Shown here: piece by piece, positions 41,697 through 50,329 of the stretch | How positions within the stretch are numbered: the stretch's first letter is position 1 | How the letters are laid out: each line of letters begins with the position of its first letter | Source of the DNA: Actinomycetota bacterium | GTDB lineage: Bacteria > Actinomycetota > Aquicultoria > Aquicultorales > Aquicultoraceae | DNA length: 63,865 nucleotides | NCBI GenBank assembly: GCA_030018005.1 | Contig: JASEGT010000003.1 | Location: forward strand, 1 to 63,865 | Direction of reading: 5' to 3' | Translations under genes and position numbers: made by a program | Notes under the pieces: generated by a model | The model's input: the letters and a program-made list of their open reading frames with translations, nothing else | Database searches by the model: none | Told to the model about the DNA's origin: nothing

Positions 41697-42443
41697 GTGT
41701 TTGTCGGTATCGATATAGGGTCACGCAGTATCAAAGTTGTCGCATTAAACGGAGAGGGGATTGCGGACTATAATATCGTCGATACCGGGTTTAACCCACA
41801 CGAGCGCTCACTCGAGCTTATAAAGCCTTATAACGCGCAGAAGATAGTGGCGACCGGTTACGGTCGCCACTTCGCGCGCGAAGACTTCGCCGACAGCGTG
41901 ATAACCGAGATAAAGGCGCACGGCGTCGGTTCGCACTATCTCTTCTCGAACTGCCGCACCATCATCGACATCGGTGGACAGGACAGCAAGGTCATCGCCC
42001 TCGACGAGCGGGGAAGAGTCGCCGATTTTCAGATGAACGACCGCTGTGCGGCCGGCACCGGTAAATTTCTTGAAATCATGGCGAGGACTCTCGGTTTTTC
42101 GCTTGAAGCGTTCGGTAGCGAGTCACTCAAAGCCGACAAAGCGGTCAAGGTGAACAGCATGTGTACCGTCTTCGCGGAATCGGAGGTCGTCTCGCTTCTC
42201 GCCAAGAAAGAAGACCCGCGCAAAATCGCGCTCGGTTTGCACCAGTCAATAGTGGAGAGAGTAAGCTCGATGCTCCACCGCGTCGGAATCACCGATGACA
42301 TCGTGCTCTCGGGCGGCGTGGGGCGCAACCCCTGCATCAAGAAGCTTTTCGAGCAAAAACTTGGTCGCACCCTCTACCGCTATGAGAACCCCGAGATAGC
42401 CGGCGCCCTCGGCGCGGCGCTCACCGCCCGGGAACAATCATAG
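41697..42443 (+). CDS. BadF/HgdC-type ATPase activator (archerase; YjiL-like)
   Basis: 248 residues from GTG 41697, directly after the TAA of the partner gene. ASKHA ATPase motifs: VGIDIGSRSIKVVAL, IIDIGGQDSKVIAL, SGGVGRNPCIKKLF. Cluster Cys: RCAAGTGKFLE and NSMCTVFAESEVV, which bind one [4Fe-4S] across the homodimer. It uses ATP hydrolysis to fire electrons from ferredoxin into the partner protein. Reduced ferredoxin could come from the pyruvate oxidoreductase encoded in the same window. Confidence 0.93.
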   Translation: MFVGIDIGSRSIKVVALNGEGIADYNIVDTGFNPHERSLELIKPYNAQKIVATGYGRHFAREDFADSVITEIKAHGVGSHYLFSNCRTIIDIGGQDSKVIALDERGRVADFQMNDRCAAGTGKFLEIMARTLGFSLEAFGSESLKADKAVKVNSMCTVFAESEVVSLLAKKEDPRKIALGLHQSIVERVSSMLHRVGITDDIVLSGGVGRNPCIKKLFEQKLGRTLYRYENPEIAGALGAALTAREQS

Positions 42444-42468
42444 GCTTCGATCTTGCATTATTCGGTTC

Positions 42469-43749
42469 TTAGTTGAGCCAGTTCATCGGGTTATGTGGTG
42501 AACCATTAACCCGAACCTCAAAATGAAGGTGTGGCCCCGTAGAAAGACCGGTAGAGCCCGCGTTCGCGATGGCGTCGCCTCTCTCCACATCCTGGCCGAC
42601 ACTCACGTGCAACTGTGAATTATGCGCATATAGTGTTGAAAGCCCGCCCCCGTGGCTTATGACCACGGTTTTGCCGTAGCCGCCCATTCTGCCGGCTATG
42701 ATAACAGTTCCGCTATGCGCTGCGTAGATGGGAGAGCCGAGTGCCGCACCGAAGTCGACCCCGGTATGCATGCGCGAGTAGCCGAGTATCGGGTGACGGC
42801 GCATACCGTATCCGGATGTAATCGATCCCGAGCTGGGTCTCATGAAACCGACCCCCGAGATGCGGCGGCTGTAGGCATGGTCTATCGAGCCACCCTGTTC
42901 AAGCGTTCTTATCTCCGCCGCTACCAGCCGTGACGACGACTCGAGCATATCTTCCGTTATTTTCAGGCGGTTCTGCTCGCGCTCGATGCGCGCGAGCATG
43001 TTCTCCTGGCGCTTTAACTCTTTTCTGAAAAGCTCATGTTTGACAGCGACCTGCTTGCCGGCTTTGCGTATCGCGTTTGCTTGGTCGATGAGGACGAGGC
43101 GGTCTTTAGCGACGACCTTTCTGTCGGCATCAAGCCGTTCGCGGTGGTCCTCTACGGCCACCTTGATTTCATAGACGTTCGCTACTAGCTTAGAATCGTT
43201 TCTCGCTATCAGCTCTACGAAGCCAATTCGCCTAAACAAGTCACCGAGGTCCGATGCACTCAGGAGCACTTCAAGGGTGCTGGTGGAACCTTTCTTGTAA
43301 ATCGCGGCGACCCGTTTATTGAAAACAGCCCTCTTGTAGGCGAGCTCCTTCTCGGTGACGAGTAATTCTGCCTCAGCGGCCGTAAGCTCTTTCTCGAGCC
43401 TGGCGAGCTTGAGTTCTAATTGGTTTCTGCCGGCGACCTTTCTATCGAGCTGTGCTTTAAGCTCGTCAAGCTCATCCTGGAGCTCAATGATTTTGCGGTC
43501 GTTGGCTTGTATCTCGCGCACGACGTCGGCTTCGCGTTTCTCCGTAGCGTCGAGAAGCCGTTTATTGGCTTCTAATTGTTTCTTGATATCGACCTGCTCG
43601 CTGCGCTTGGAGTCTATCTGGGACGCAAAAGATGGAGTAGCGAGAAGAGAGAGCGCTATGATACTTGCTATGATTATTCTTGTACAATAAAACCTCTGTA
43701 ATAACCTCATGCAGTTATAGAATTTAACCATTGGGTTAAGGCTAGTCAA
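42469..43749 (-). CDS. Coiled-coil M23 peptidase (EnvC/NlpD-like)
   Basis: About 420 residues. N-terminal signal helix IIIASIIALSLLATPSFA, long coiled coil at about residues 45-300, then an M23/LytM domain: SGYGMRRHPILGYSRMHTGVDFGA (His and Asp ligands) and STGPHLHFEVRVNG (HxH). All zinc ligands are present, so it should be an active murein endopeptidase or an amidase activator at cell division, exported to the envelope. Start uncertain (TTG 43749 or in-frame ATG codons just after). Convergent with the ATPase gene, 25 bp apart. Confidence 0.9.
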   Translation of the reverse strand: MTSLNPMVKFYNCMRLLQRFYCTRIIIASIIALSLLATPSFASQIDSKRSEQVDIKKQLEANKRLLDATEKREADVVREIQANDRKIIELQDELDELKAQLDRKVAGRNQLELKLARLEKELTAAEAELLVTEKELAYKRAVFNKRVAAIYKKGSTSTLEVLLSASDLGDLFRRIGFVELIARNDSKLVANVYEIKVAVEDHRERLDADRKVVAKDRLVLIDQANAIRKAGKQVAVKHELFRKELKRQENMLARIEREQNRLKITEDMLESSSRLVAAEIRTLEQGGSIDHAYSRRISGVGFMRPSSGSITSGYGMRRHPILGYSRMHTGVDFGAALGSPIYAAHSGTVIIAGRMGGYGKTVVISHGGGLSTLYAHNSQLHVSVGQDVERGDAIANAGSTGLSTGPHLHFEVRVNGSPHNPMNWLN

Positions 43750-43889
43750 CCTTCCCGCAAAGCAATTGATATCTCAGGAGAGCTTGAGCAGGGATGACGG
43801 GTGAAGCGGGTGCTAGCTTGTCTGTAACAGACAATCCATTACTACTGCATTACATGCGCTTGCTTAACAAGCAAATAAAGTGTTCGCCC

Positions 43890-44366
43890 TTATTTAAAAA
43901 CAAGCCACTCGTTGCCTTTGCCCTTTTTGGTGTGGACGAGATGGAATTCGCCTTCCAGCCGCTTGCCCTTGAGGACGATTTTGAGACTGCTAGGCTTCTT
44001 CTGGGCGACCTCGAAGGTGCCGGTGTCCCAAATAGTGACGGTGCCGGCTCCATACTGACCCTCAGGAATCGTTCCCTCGAAATCGATATAGTCGACCGGG
44101 TGGTCCTCGACCATGATAGCGAGTCGCTTGACTCCCATAGAGATAGATATTCCTTTGGGGACGGCCCAGCTCTTAAGAACCATCTCCCCCGAGGGTTCAT
44201 CCGACTCAAAGTAGTCGGCCGGGAGCTCGAGGCGGAAGTCATAATGGTGATGACTGGCGTGATGGTCTTGGACGACAAACCGCCCACCATGCTCCGTGCC
44301 GGATTCGCCGCTCGGCTCAGGGGTCTTATCAAAACTTCTTTTCTGCTTATAATCCTCGAGTGCCAT
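43890..44366 (-). CDS. Stand-alone LigD-type 3'-phosphoesterase
   Basis: 158 residues, matching the PE domain of bacterial ligase D. GRFVVQDHHASHHHYDFRLEL holds the catalytic His residues, SWAVPKGIS and VEDHPVDYIDFEGTIPEGQYG the rest of the site. The enzyme trims 3'-phosphate or ribonucleotide from DNA ends in end joining. No ligase, polymerase or Ku gene is adjacent, so it may work with partners elsewhere or in single-strand break repair. Confidence 0.92.
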   Translation of the reverse strand: MALEDYKQKRSFDKTPEPSGESGTEHGGRFVVQDHHASHHHYDFRLELPADYFESDEPSGEMVLKSWAVPKGISISMGVKRLAIMVEDHPVDYIDFEGTIPEGQYGAGTVTIWDTGTFEVAQKKPSSLKIVLKGKRLEGEFHLVHTKKGKGNEWLVFK

Positions 44367-44465
44367 GAGGATATTATATGGACAAACAACCTTTGAAGAC
44401 CAGCACTATCTGATACATTCAGGCAGAGTTCTCTCTTTTTTGCCGGATCGCTTTGTTGTATCCTT

Positions 44466-44500
44466 AAACCAGCGCGAGTGATGCTTATTCGCGCTGGTTT
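44466..44500. repeat. 12-bp inverted repeat, probable terminator
   Basis: AAACCAGCGCGA (44466-44477) and TCGCGCTGGTTT (44489-44500) are perfect complements separated by 11 nt, in the 267-bp gap between the divergent phosphoesterase and M42 peptidase genes. It lacks a proper T-run, so it may instead be an operator. Confidence 0.5.
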
Positions 44501-44633
44501 AAATATTACACGCTGGAACGCTAAAAGTTAAGTATCTTTGCGTCGTAATCAATGCCTTTGTTTCCACCTTGCGGCTCAAGGGCAAATTTTATTGTTAAAG
44601 CGGGTATCGTAAACCGTGAAAGGGGAGCTGTGA

Positions 44634-45704
44634 ATGTCCGATTCAATCTTGCTCGTTGAAGAGCTGGTAAATGCATCAGGTGTATCCGGTTTTGAGGCGG
44701 AGGTAAGGGAGGTCGTCAGGCGCCATCTCGAACCGCTGACGGAGATTTCCATCGACAATCTTGGAAGTATCATCGCGAAAAAAGCGGGGGCCGCCTCGGA
44801 GCCGCGTATCATGATTGCCGGTCATATGGACGAAATCGGCCTTATGGTCTCAAGCATAAGCAAAGAAGGTTTTATCATGTTTCAACCTTTGGGAGGCTGG
44901 TGGGACCAGGTCATGCTGGCCCATCGTGTTGTAGTTAAGGGCGGCAAAGGCGATGTGCCGGGTGTGATAGGCTCAAAGCCACCGCATCTGCTCGCGCCTG
45001 AGGAGCGCAAGAAAGTCGTAGAGATGAGGGAGATGTTTATCGACATCGGTGCCTCCAGCAGCGAAGACGTCAAAGAGATGGGGGTAAAGCCCGGCGACCC
45101 GATAGTAGTCGACAGCCCTCTGACTAGGATGAAGAAAGAGAACTTGCTTATGGGAAAAGCTATGGACGACCGGGTAGGCTGCGCGGTCTTTATCGAGGTC
45201 ATCAAGCGGCTGAAAGATATCGAGCATCCCAATACGGTTTATGCTGTCGGCACGGTGCAGGAAGAGGTCGGTTTGCGCGGCGCGAAGACGAGTGCGGCTG
45301 TCATCAATCCCGATGTGGCGATTGCGGCAGAGGTCTCTATCGCAGGGGATACGCCCGGAGTGCGGGAAAACGACGCCCAAGCCAGGTTAGGCAAAGGGCC
45401 GGCCATCGTCGTTCTCGACGGATCGATGATACCAAATACGAAGCTGCGGGACTTTATTGTAAATGTTGCCGAAGAACACGGGGTTCCCCACCAGTTCCAG
45501 GCGGGGACCAGGGGAGGTACTGATGCCGGCAGAATCCATCTGCATAGCATCGGTGTGCCCAGCATCGTCATCGGTGTGCCGACGCGCTATATACACAGCC
45601 ACGTCGCCGTCATCGACCATAACGATTTCGAGAATACAGTCAAGCTCATGGTAGAAGTAATTAAAAAGATGGATGTCGCAACAGCCGAGGGCTTAAGGCC
45701 ATAG
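44634..45704 (+). CDS. M42-family metallo-aminopeptidase
   Basis: 356 residues. Di-zinc site residues are visible: IAGHMDEIGLMV (His), GKAMDDRVGCAVF (bridging Asp), TVQEEVGLRGAKT (catalytic Glu-Glu), AAEVSIAGDTPG and RYIHSHVAVID (His). M42 enzymes (glutamyl aminopeptidase, TET peptidase) form dodecameric cytoplasmic particles that degrade short peptides. The start has GGGGAGCTG upstream. Single gene. Confidence 0.93.
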   Translation: MSDSILLVEELVNASGVSGFEAEVREVVRRHLEPLTEISIDNLGSIIAKKAGAASEPRIMIAGHMDEIGLMVSSISKEGFIMFQPLGGWWDQVMLAHRVVVKGGKGDVPGVIGSKPPHLLAPEERKKVVEMREMFIDIGASSSEDVKEMGVKPGDPIVVDSPLTRMKKENLLMGKAMDDRVGCAVFIEVIKRLKDIEHPNTVYAVGTVQEEVGLRGAKTSAAVINPDVAIAAEVSIAGDTPGVRENDAQARLGKGPAIVVLDGSMIPNTKLRDFIVNVAEEHGVPHQFQAGTRGGTDAGRIHLHSIGVPSIVIGVPTRYIHSHVAVIDHNDFENTVKLMVEVIKKMDVATAEGLRP

Positions 45705-45754
45705 GTAGTTCCCAGCGAGTCATAAATTCGATACCGTCTATAGTGTGTTAGCGA

Positions 45755-46147
45755 TTACGACTGGAGCTTATTACGGAGTTCTAAGATTTCTGCGACTTCT
45801 TCTTCACCATTGAGCTTTAAGAGATGAGAGATAATTGGGCTTGCCGAGCCGCCTAGGATCCTATCGATAACGTTGTCGACAATGTTATTCGCCATGTCTG
45901 TGCTACTAATAGCCGGCTTGTAAGAGTAAGTCTTATTTTTCTTATCCTGCTTCAGGATGCTTTTCCGGGCAAGATTATTCATTGCCGCCATGACCGTTGT
46001 GTACGGTATGTAACCCTTCAAGAGTAGTTCTTCGTGGAGTTCACGTACGGTTGTCCTTCCTCTCGTCCACGCTATCTGCATTATCTCAGCTTCAAGCTCG
46101 TTCAAGCCGCTCAGCCGTACGCTGCGTTTTCTTATAGTTTGTGCCAA
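45755..46147 (-). CDS. BlaI/MecI-family repressor (second copy)
   Basis: 130 residues from TTG 46147, with GGAGG 8 nt upstream. LSGLNELEAEIMQIAWTRGRTTVREL and GYIPYTTVMAAMNNLARKSILKQDKKNKTYSY are the BlaI winged helix; the dimerisation part contains NIVDNVIDRILGGSASPIISHLLKL. It closely resembles the BlaI protein at 49006-49410 along its whole length, so they are paralogues. It lies downstream of the radical SAM operon terminator with its own start signals. No M56 sensor is adjacent to this copy; it may answer to the one at 47.9 kb. Confidence 0.9.
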   Translation of the reverse strand: MAQTIRKRSVRLSGLNELEAEIMQIAWTRGRTTVRELHEELLLKGYIPYTTVMAAMNNLARKSILKQDKKNKTYSYKPAISSTDMANNIVDNVIDRILGGSASPIISHLLKLNGEEEVAEILELRNKLQS

Positions 46148-46321
46148 TATAACAACCTCCGCTTTTCCTATAGCACACCTATCGTGACACTAGGGCTAAA
46201 TTTGCGCACATCAAGCCAAGACTGCGCTGGGCTGCATGGATACTAAACGAATAATAGCTCAGAAAACAATTATAGAGTATATGATATTGGTTTATCAAGA
46301 GAAGTCCGCACATTGTTTGAA

Positions 46322-46358
46322 TAGAAAAAGCGGGGTCCAACCATACGGACCCCGCTTT
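46322..46358 (-). terminator. Terminator of the RiPP-like operon
   Basis: On the minus strand AAAGCGGGGTCC-GTATGGTT-GGACCCCGCTTT, 12 bp, followed by TTTTT, 9 bp after the radical SAM stop codon. Confidence 0.92.
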
Positions 46359-46366
46359 CCGTGTTT

Positions 46367-47737
46367 CTAGGCACTTGCTTTGTCGGCTAGATCCGCTTTG
46401 ATGTAGTCAAGGTAAGCGAATATGGTCTCCCGAGCGTTGTTGCAGACGGGCTCGTTGATATCGCCGTTTACGACAAGAGCGGAGTATGCACAGCCGCCTC
46501 CGCAGAGAAGGGCAATGTCGCACTCCCGGCACTTGTTCATCCGCAGGACATTGCGACCATTCCACATCTTCACAACGTCATCGAACATCTCGAGTTCGGG
46601 ACGGAATTTACCCATCGCCAAATCAGGTCGACCCAGGCATTCGGTACAGGGATAAATATATCCGTCTGGCCCGAAAACAATGTGTTCGAGATTGTTGGCT
46701 TCGCAGTAGTGGAGAAGCGGAAGCACTGGTCGGCTTGTGCTCACGACTGACTTGATATGCTTCAAGTTTCGAAAGAGACCTAATCTGAACGCATCTGCCA
46801 TCTCTGGTGATTCTTTGACTTGATCATAGAATTCCTTCACTAGCAGATTCTCTGGAAGGAAGAACTCATACGTTCCACTGCACGAATGGTCCTCTACGGG
46901 TGATAGGCTGCATCCAAAGTCGGGGTTATCCACCCACCTTTTTGTCACTAACAGGTCAAAGTGCTCACGTAATCGACCAATATTTTGCATATCTAAATTG
47001 GTGCGGACGTTGATTTTGATATTCTTAGCGAGAAACATTTCGATAGCAGCGCAGACATCATCAAAGCTGCCACGTCCATCGTGAGACTTTCGTCTCGAGT
47101 CGTGTATCTCCTTAGACCCGTCAAGTGTTACCTGTGCTGCTACAATGACGTCCTCAAACTCATCAAACAGGTCGGCATAGTTGTTAGCGTAAGTGCCGTT
47201 TGTTACAGCACTAACCGGCAAAGACCTTTGACGCGCTTCAGTGAGCACATGACGTATGGCTTGCTTGTTGCGAGGTAGTAAGGGTTCACCGCCAAATAGC
47301 TTGATCAGCTTACGATGCTTACTATATCCATCGCTTAGCTCATCAATAGCGGCAAAGACATGTTGAACATCATCGATGTCCATGTAGTTTCTGCGGGTAT
47401 AAGTCAAGTCACCCTCAAAACAATAGGCGCATCTTAAGTTGCAGTTATAAGTCAGGCTCACGATATAGTCGAGAGTTTTTTCTTGCTTGCCGTGAGCATC
47501 CTTAATAAGCTGCAGCCAGCGCGTCTCGTCCTCTGGGCTATCGAAAATGTAGCCCCTTTTTCTTAGCCGTTCCTTCGTGAATTCATCGAGAGTTGAATGT
47601 TGTGCAGCAGAGAAGTTCTTGAGTGTATCATAGACGTGCGGGGTGATAATGTCGATTGCTCCAGTTAATGTGTTTAGCAGCAGAAACGCTTCTTCTGAGA
47701 TACGGTAGGTTAATATTCGCTTATTGACTCTCATCAC
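46367..47737 (-). CDS. Radical SAM/SPASM peptide maturase
   Basis: 456 residues. The N-terminal 90 residues (RILTYRISEEAFLLLNTLTG) resemble the substrate-recognition front end of peptide maturases. Radical SAM core: VSLTYNCNLRCAYCFEG (CxxxCxxC binding the SAM [4Fe-4S]) and KLFGGEPLLPR. C-terminal SPASM: YPCTECLGRPDLAMGKF, then KCRECDIALLCGGGCAY and a final Cys in EPVCNNA, enough for two auxiliary clusters. Members install thioether, C-C or other links in ribosomal peptides or mature sulfatases. Its start lies 9 bp after the stop of a 34-residue Cys-rich peptide gene, which is the likely substrate. Fourth gene of the BlaI-M56-peptide-maturase operon. Confidence 0.9.
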   Translation of the reverse strand: MMRVNKRILTYRISEEAFLLLNTLTGAIDIITPHVYDTLKNFSAAQHSTLDEFTKERLRKRGYIFDSPEDETRWLQLIKDAHGKQEKTLDYIVSLTYNCNLRCAYCFEGDLTYTRRNYMDIDDVQHVFAAIDELSDGYSKHRKLIKLFGGEPLLPRNKQAIRHVLTEARQRSLPVSAVTNGTYANNYADLFDEFEDVIVAAQVTLDGSKEIHDSRRKSHDGRGSFDDVCAAIEMFLAKNIKINVRTNLDMQNIGRLREHFDLLVTKRWVDNPDFGCSLSPVEDHSCSGTYEFFLPENLLVKEFYDQVKESPEMADAFRLGLFRNLKHIKSVVSTSRPVLPLLHYCEANNLEHIVFGPDGYIYPCTECLGRPDLAMGKFRPELEMFDDVVKMWNGRNVLRMNKCRECDIALLCGGGCAYSALVVNGDINEPVCNNARETIFAYLDYIKADLADKASA

Positions 47738-47746
47738 AACCTTCTC

Positions 47747-47851
47747 CTAGCCCCAACAAATGGCCCAACAGCAGGAAGCCGCGTTTTCCGCGCATAGCTC
47801 CTCCGCGACGATTGCATCCCAAAGCATGTCGTCCCTATTAAGAGATAGCAC
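47747..47851 (-). CDS. Candidate RiPP precursor peptide, 34 aa, Cys/Trp-rich C-terminus
   Basis: A short frame missed by length cut-offs. GTG 47851 is preceded by TAAGGAGGTG with 8 nt spacing, the best ribosome binding site of the operon. The peptide begins MLSLNRDDMLWDAIVAEEL (leader-like, acidic amphipathic) and ends CAENAASCCWAICWG, giving four Cys and three Trp in 34 residues. The C-terminal core CCWAICWG offers Cys or Trp side chains for radical cross-links. It sits between the M56 peptidase gene (62 bp upstream) and the radical SAM/SPASM gene (9 bp downstream). The core sequence matches no RiPP class that I can name. Assignment as precursor is inference from position, size and composition. 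Confidence 0.75.
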   Translation of the reverse strand: MLSLNRDDMLWDAIVAEELCAENAASCCWAICWG

Positions 47852-47913
47852 TTAACTCACCTCCTTATTGGTTGTAAGAGTAGGAATAAAACGAGAAGAG
47901 ATAGGTATAGAGA

Positions 47914-48963
47914 TTAGCGAAGAAAGATATTGTGGCCACCGATATTAACGATGACGCCGATTTGCACGTAGACAAGGAGGACAAAGAGGGCGGTTCTTAA
48001 TAAGGTTCGCAGATAGGAGGATTTCTTCATTCGTTGCGGCTGTTTGACCGAGTTTATTCTATGCTCAAGCTTGGATTGGCGCATCAGAAGGCCTTTAGCG
48101 AGCGCTGGATAGGTTTGATGCTGAAGCGCCGGTTGTTTCCTGTAGAAGAGTGCCACATCTACAAGCATGTTTGCGGCTGTTTCAGGTGCGGCGTTCGTGA
48201 CGTTAAGGGCTAGCCTGTCACAGGCTTTTTCCTTTTCGTCCTCAAGCTTACTATAGATATAGTGAATGACAGGATTTATGAACATAAGATCCCGCAACAT
48301 AAGCGCGAGCCAACTCGTAAGATAGTCTTTCCGTCGCATATGCGCTAGCTCGTGGGCCAGCATTATTTCAAGCTGCTCTTCTGGAAATTCGGCGAGAAAC
48401 TCTTTTGATATTGCGACTATCGGCACCCTATAGCCGACACTAAAGGGTACAAATTGGAATTTCTTGGAATATACAACGCGGGGATATGCGACTCCAAGCA
48501 CAGGCACGAGCCTATCGAGGATTTCATAAATCTGCGGATACTCAGCCCTGTTCAGAGGTTTCTCATGCTTGAAATGATTAAAGAAGAGAAACAACTGAAG
48601 CCACCTGGCTGCGATAATTGCAAGCACTGAGACTCCCATGACCAGCAGGACTAAAACGACGGCGTTAGAGCTGTAACTGAACTCCGCGACCTCATTTAAG
48701 GGCGATGTTATAAGATTCAAAGGGTCGGGAAAGCGAAGTATCTTTTGGAATGCTTTCTCTGATTGCAGCAACTGCACTTGAGACGGGTTATCGAACAAGA
48801 TCAGAAAAGGCTTCACGATAGGCAAAAAGAGAAACATAAACCTGGTCGCCGGATTTTTTACCCGAAATACTTTAAAGATTACAAGGACAAGCAGCAGCGT
48901 AATTGCCGCATTAAAGATAGATGGCATGATGTGGTTAAATAAAAGCGCTTGCCAGACCGGCAC
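47914..48963 (-). CDS. M56-family membrane metallopeptidase (BlaR1/MecR1-like)
   Basis: 349 residues. Three or four membrane helices in the first 120 residues, then the zinc protease motif IMLAHELAHMRRKDYLTSW (HExxH) with the downstream DEKEKACDRLAL Glu, and a final helix ALFVLLVYVQIGVIVNIGG. There is no C-terminal penicillin-binding sensor domain, so it is not a beta-lactam receptor; the chain ends 6 residues after that helix. In BlaR systems the protease causes inactivation of BlaI. Here it follows a BlaI gene by 42 bp and could sense the mature peptide or membrane stress (inference). Confidence 0.9.
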   Translation of the reverse strand: MPVWQALLFNHIMPSIFNAAITLLLVLVIFKVFRVKNPATRFMFLFLPIVKPFLILFDNPSQVQLLQSEKAFQKILRFPDPLNLITSPLNEVAEFSYSSNAVVLVLLVMGVSVLAIIAARWLQLFLFFNHFKHEKPLNRAEYPQIYEILDRLVPVLGVAYPRVVYSKKFQFVPFSVGYRVPIVAISKEFLAEFPEEQLEIMLAHELAHMRRKDYLTSWLALMLRDLMFINPVIHYIYSKLEDEKEKACDRLALNVTNAAPETAANMLVDVALFYRKQPALQHQTYPALAKGLLMRQSKLEHRINSVKQPQRMKKSSYLRTLLRTALFVLLVYVQIGVIVNIGGHNIFLR

Positions 48964-49005
48964 AGTCGACCGCCTTATCAGTCGAAACTCGTCTTCGCGG
49001 AACAG

Positions 49006-49410
49006 CTATTTATTCAATTTTTTCTTTAACTCAAGTAGTTTCTCGACATCATCGTCGCTCTTAAGTTTGAGTAAGTGCGAAACGAGCGGTGTTGAAACGC
49101 CGCCAAGAATTCGGTTGACGACCGAATCGACAATCGCCTTTGCCGTATTGTCCCGCGATATCGAAGCCGAGTAGACATATGCCTTACCATCTTTGTTCTG
49201 CTTCAACAGTCCTTTCTGAGACATATTGTTCATGGCGGCCATAACGGTCGTATAGGGTATGTAGCCTTCTTCAAGCATCGTCTCATGGACCTCTCGAACG
49301 GTGATTTTCTTGTGCTGCCAGACGATATCCAGGATATCGGCTTCGAGTGTGCTAAGGCCGTTAATGCCTAACTTCTTAGACCTCTTGCGGGTCCGCGATT
49401 CCTTTTCCAC
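49006..49410 (-). CDS. BlaI/MecI-family repressor
   Basis: 134 residues. Winged helix LSTLEADILDIVWQHKKITVREVHETML and GYIPYTTVMAAMNNMSQKGLLKQ, then the dimer domain AIVDSVVNRILGGVSTPLVSHLL. Basic N-terminal extension (RTRKRSKK). First gene of the operon blaI-M56-peptide-radical SAM; probably represses that operon by binding palindromes in the 49447-49534 region. A close paralogue lies at 45755-46147. Family rule: M56 protease activation leads to BlaI cleavage and derepression. Confidence 0.92.
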   Translation of the reverse strand: MEKESRTRKRSKKLGINGLSTLEADILDIVWQHKKITVREVHETMLEEGYIPYTTVMAAMNNMSQKGLLKQNKDGKAYVYSASISRDNTAKAIVDSVVNRILGGVSTPLVSHLLKLKSDDDVEKLLELKKKLNK

Positions 49411-49757
49411 TATAAGTCCTCCTTTTAGGGCGTTTAATACGTAGAGTTTATTTGTTAAACGCTAAATAGTCAAGCGACGGAACCCTATCATCCTGCAATA
49501 ATCTATAGTTTACGGCAATATTTCTACTGTAAACAATATGATATTGAAATATGATATAAGAATAACACGCAGATGTTGCCATGTTAAGCATATTTGCGGC
49601 ATGATTTGCCTGGATAAGCGTCGAGGCTCTAATGCTTTAACGGCATTGTTCTTATTCAGTCTGTTCTGCGGCGGGCAAGTGCAAAGCCGTAGTCTTTATG
49701 TTATAACCTGAATGGGAATCATATAAACGGAAACACTATCGGCGCAAAGGAGAGATT
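49411..49757 (-). promoter_or_regulatory. Promoter/operator region of the RiPP-like operon
   Basis: About 350 bp, AT-rich. GTTTA-TTTGT-TAAAC (49447-49461) and GTTTAC-N15-GTAAAC (49508-49513 and 49529-49534) share the GTTTA/TAAAC half-site and are good BlaI operator candidates. The divergent rubrerythrin gene starts at 49758, so its promoter must also be here. No protein gene is evident. Confidence 0.5.
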
Positions 49758-50315
49758 GTGGAAGTCTACAAGTGCCGCATATGCGGCGACCCGTATTTGG
49801 GAAGCAGTGTCCCGAGCCATTGTCCATTCTGTGGCGCTGAGGCCAAATATATTGCGCTCGCCAAGGAATGGCGCGATCCGGACGATTTCGAACTCTCAGA
49901 GGTCTCTGAGGCGAATTTACAGCACGCGCTCATGCTTGAGAACAATAATTCGCGTTTTTATCGATGTTCGTTTGAGGTGTCGATGGATGTAGAGCTTATG
50001 GCTATGTTTAAAGCGCTTTCTAAAGTCGAAGCCGAACACGCGTCTGTCATACGGAAGCTTCTCGGACTACCGAAGGAGAGCCAAGAAGAGGATACCAGGG
50101 GCCGGTGCCACGCCATAGAATCCGAGAACTTGAAAGAGGCTCATGACCGTGAAAAAAAAGCGATAGATTTCTACGCCAAAGCTGCGGAAGTCGCTAGCGA
50201 GCCCAGGGTTAAAGAGGTTTTTGCAGCATTTGTAGAAATCGAGAAGACTCATCTTGAGCTAAACAAGAAAGCGATGGAAGCTTTTCCCGGAATGTTTAAT
50301 GGCCCGATAGTTTAG
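49758..50315 (+). CDS. Reverse rubrerythrin (N-terminal rubredoxin domain)
   Basis: 185 residues from GTG 49758 (AAAGGAG upstream). The N-terminus is a rubredoxin-like Fe(Cys)4 domain, YKCRICGDPYLG and SHCPFCGAEAKY. Then comes a four-helix bundle with LSKVEAEHASVIRK (ExxH) and AFVEIEKTHLELNKK (second ExxH) plus Glu residues on helices 1 and 3, forming the di-iron site. The domain order is opposite to classical rubrerythrin. Such proteins reduce H2O2 or O2 in anaerobes. Confidence 0.9.
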   Translation: MEVYKCRICGDPYLGSSVPSHCPFCGAEAKYIALAKEWRDPDDFELSEVSEANLQHALMLENNNSRFYRCSFEVSMDVELMAMFKALSKVEAEHASVIRKLLGLPKESQEEDTRGRCHAIESENLKEAHDREKKAIDFYAKAAEVASEPRVKEVFAAFVEIEKTHLELNKKAMEAFPGMFNGPIV

Positions 50316-50329
50316 GGGATGCGACTGTC

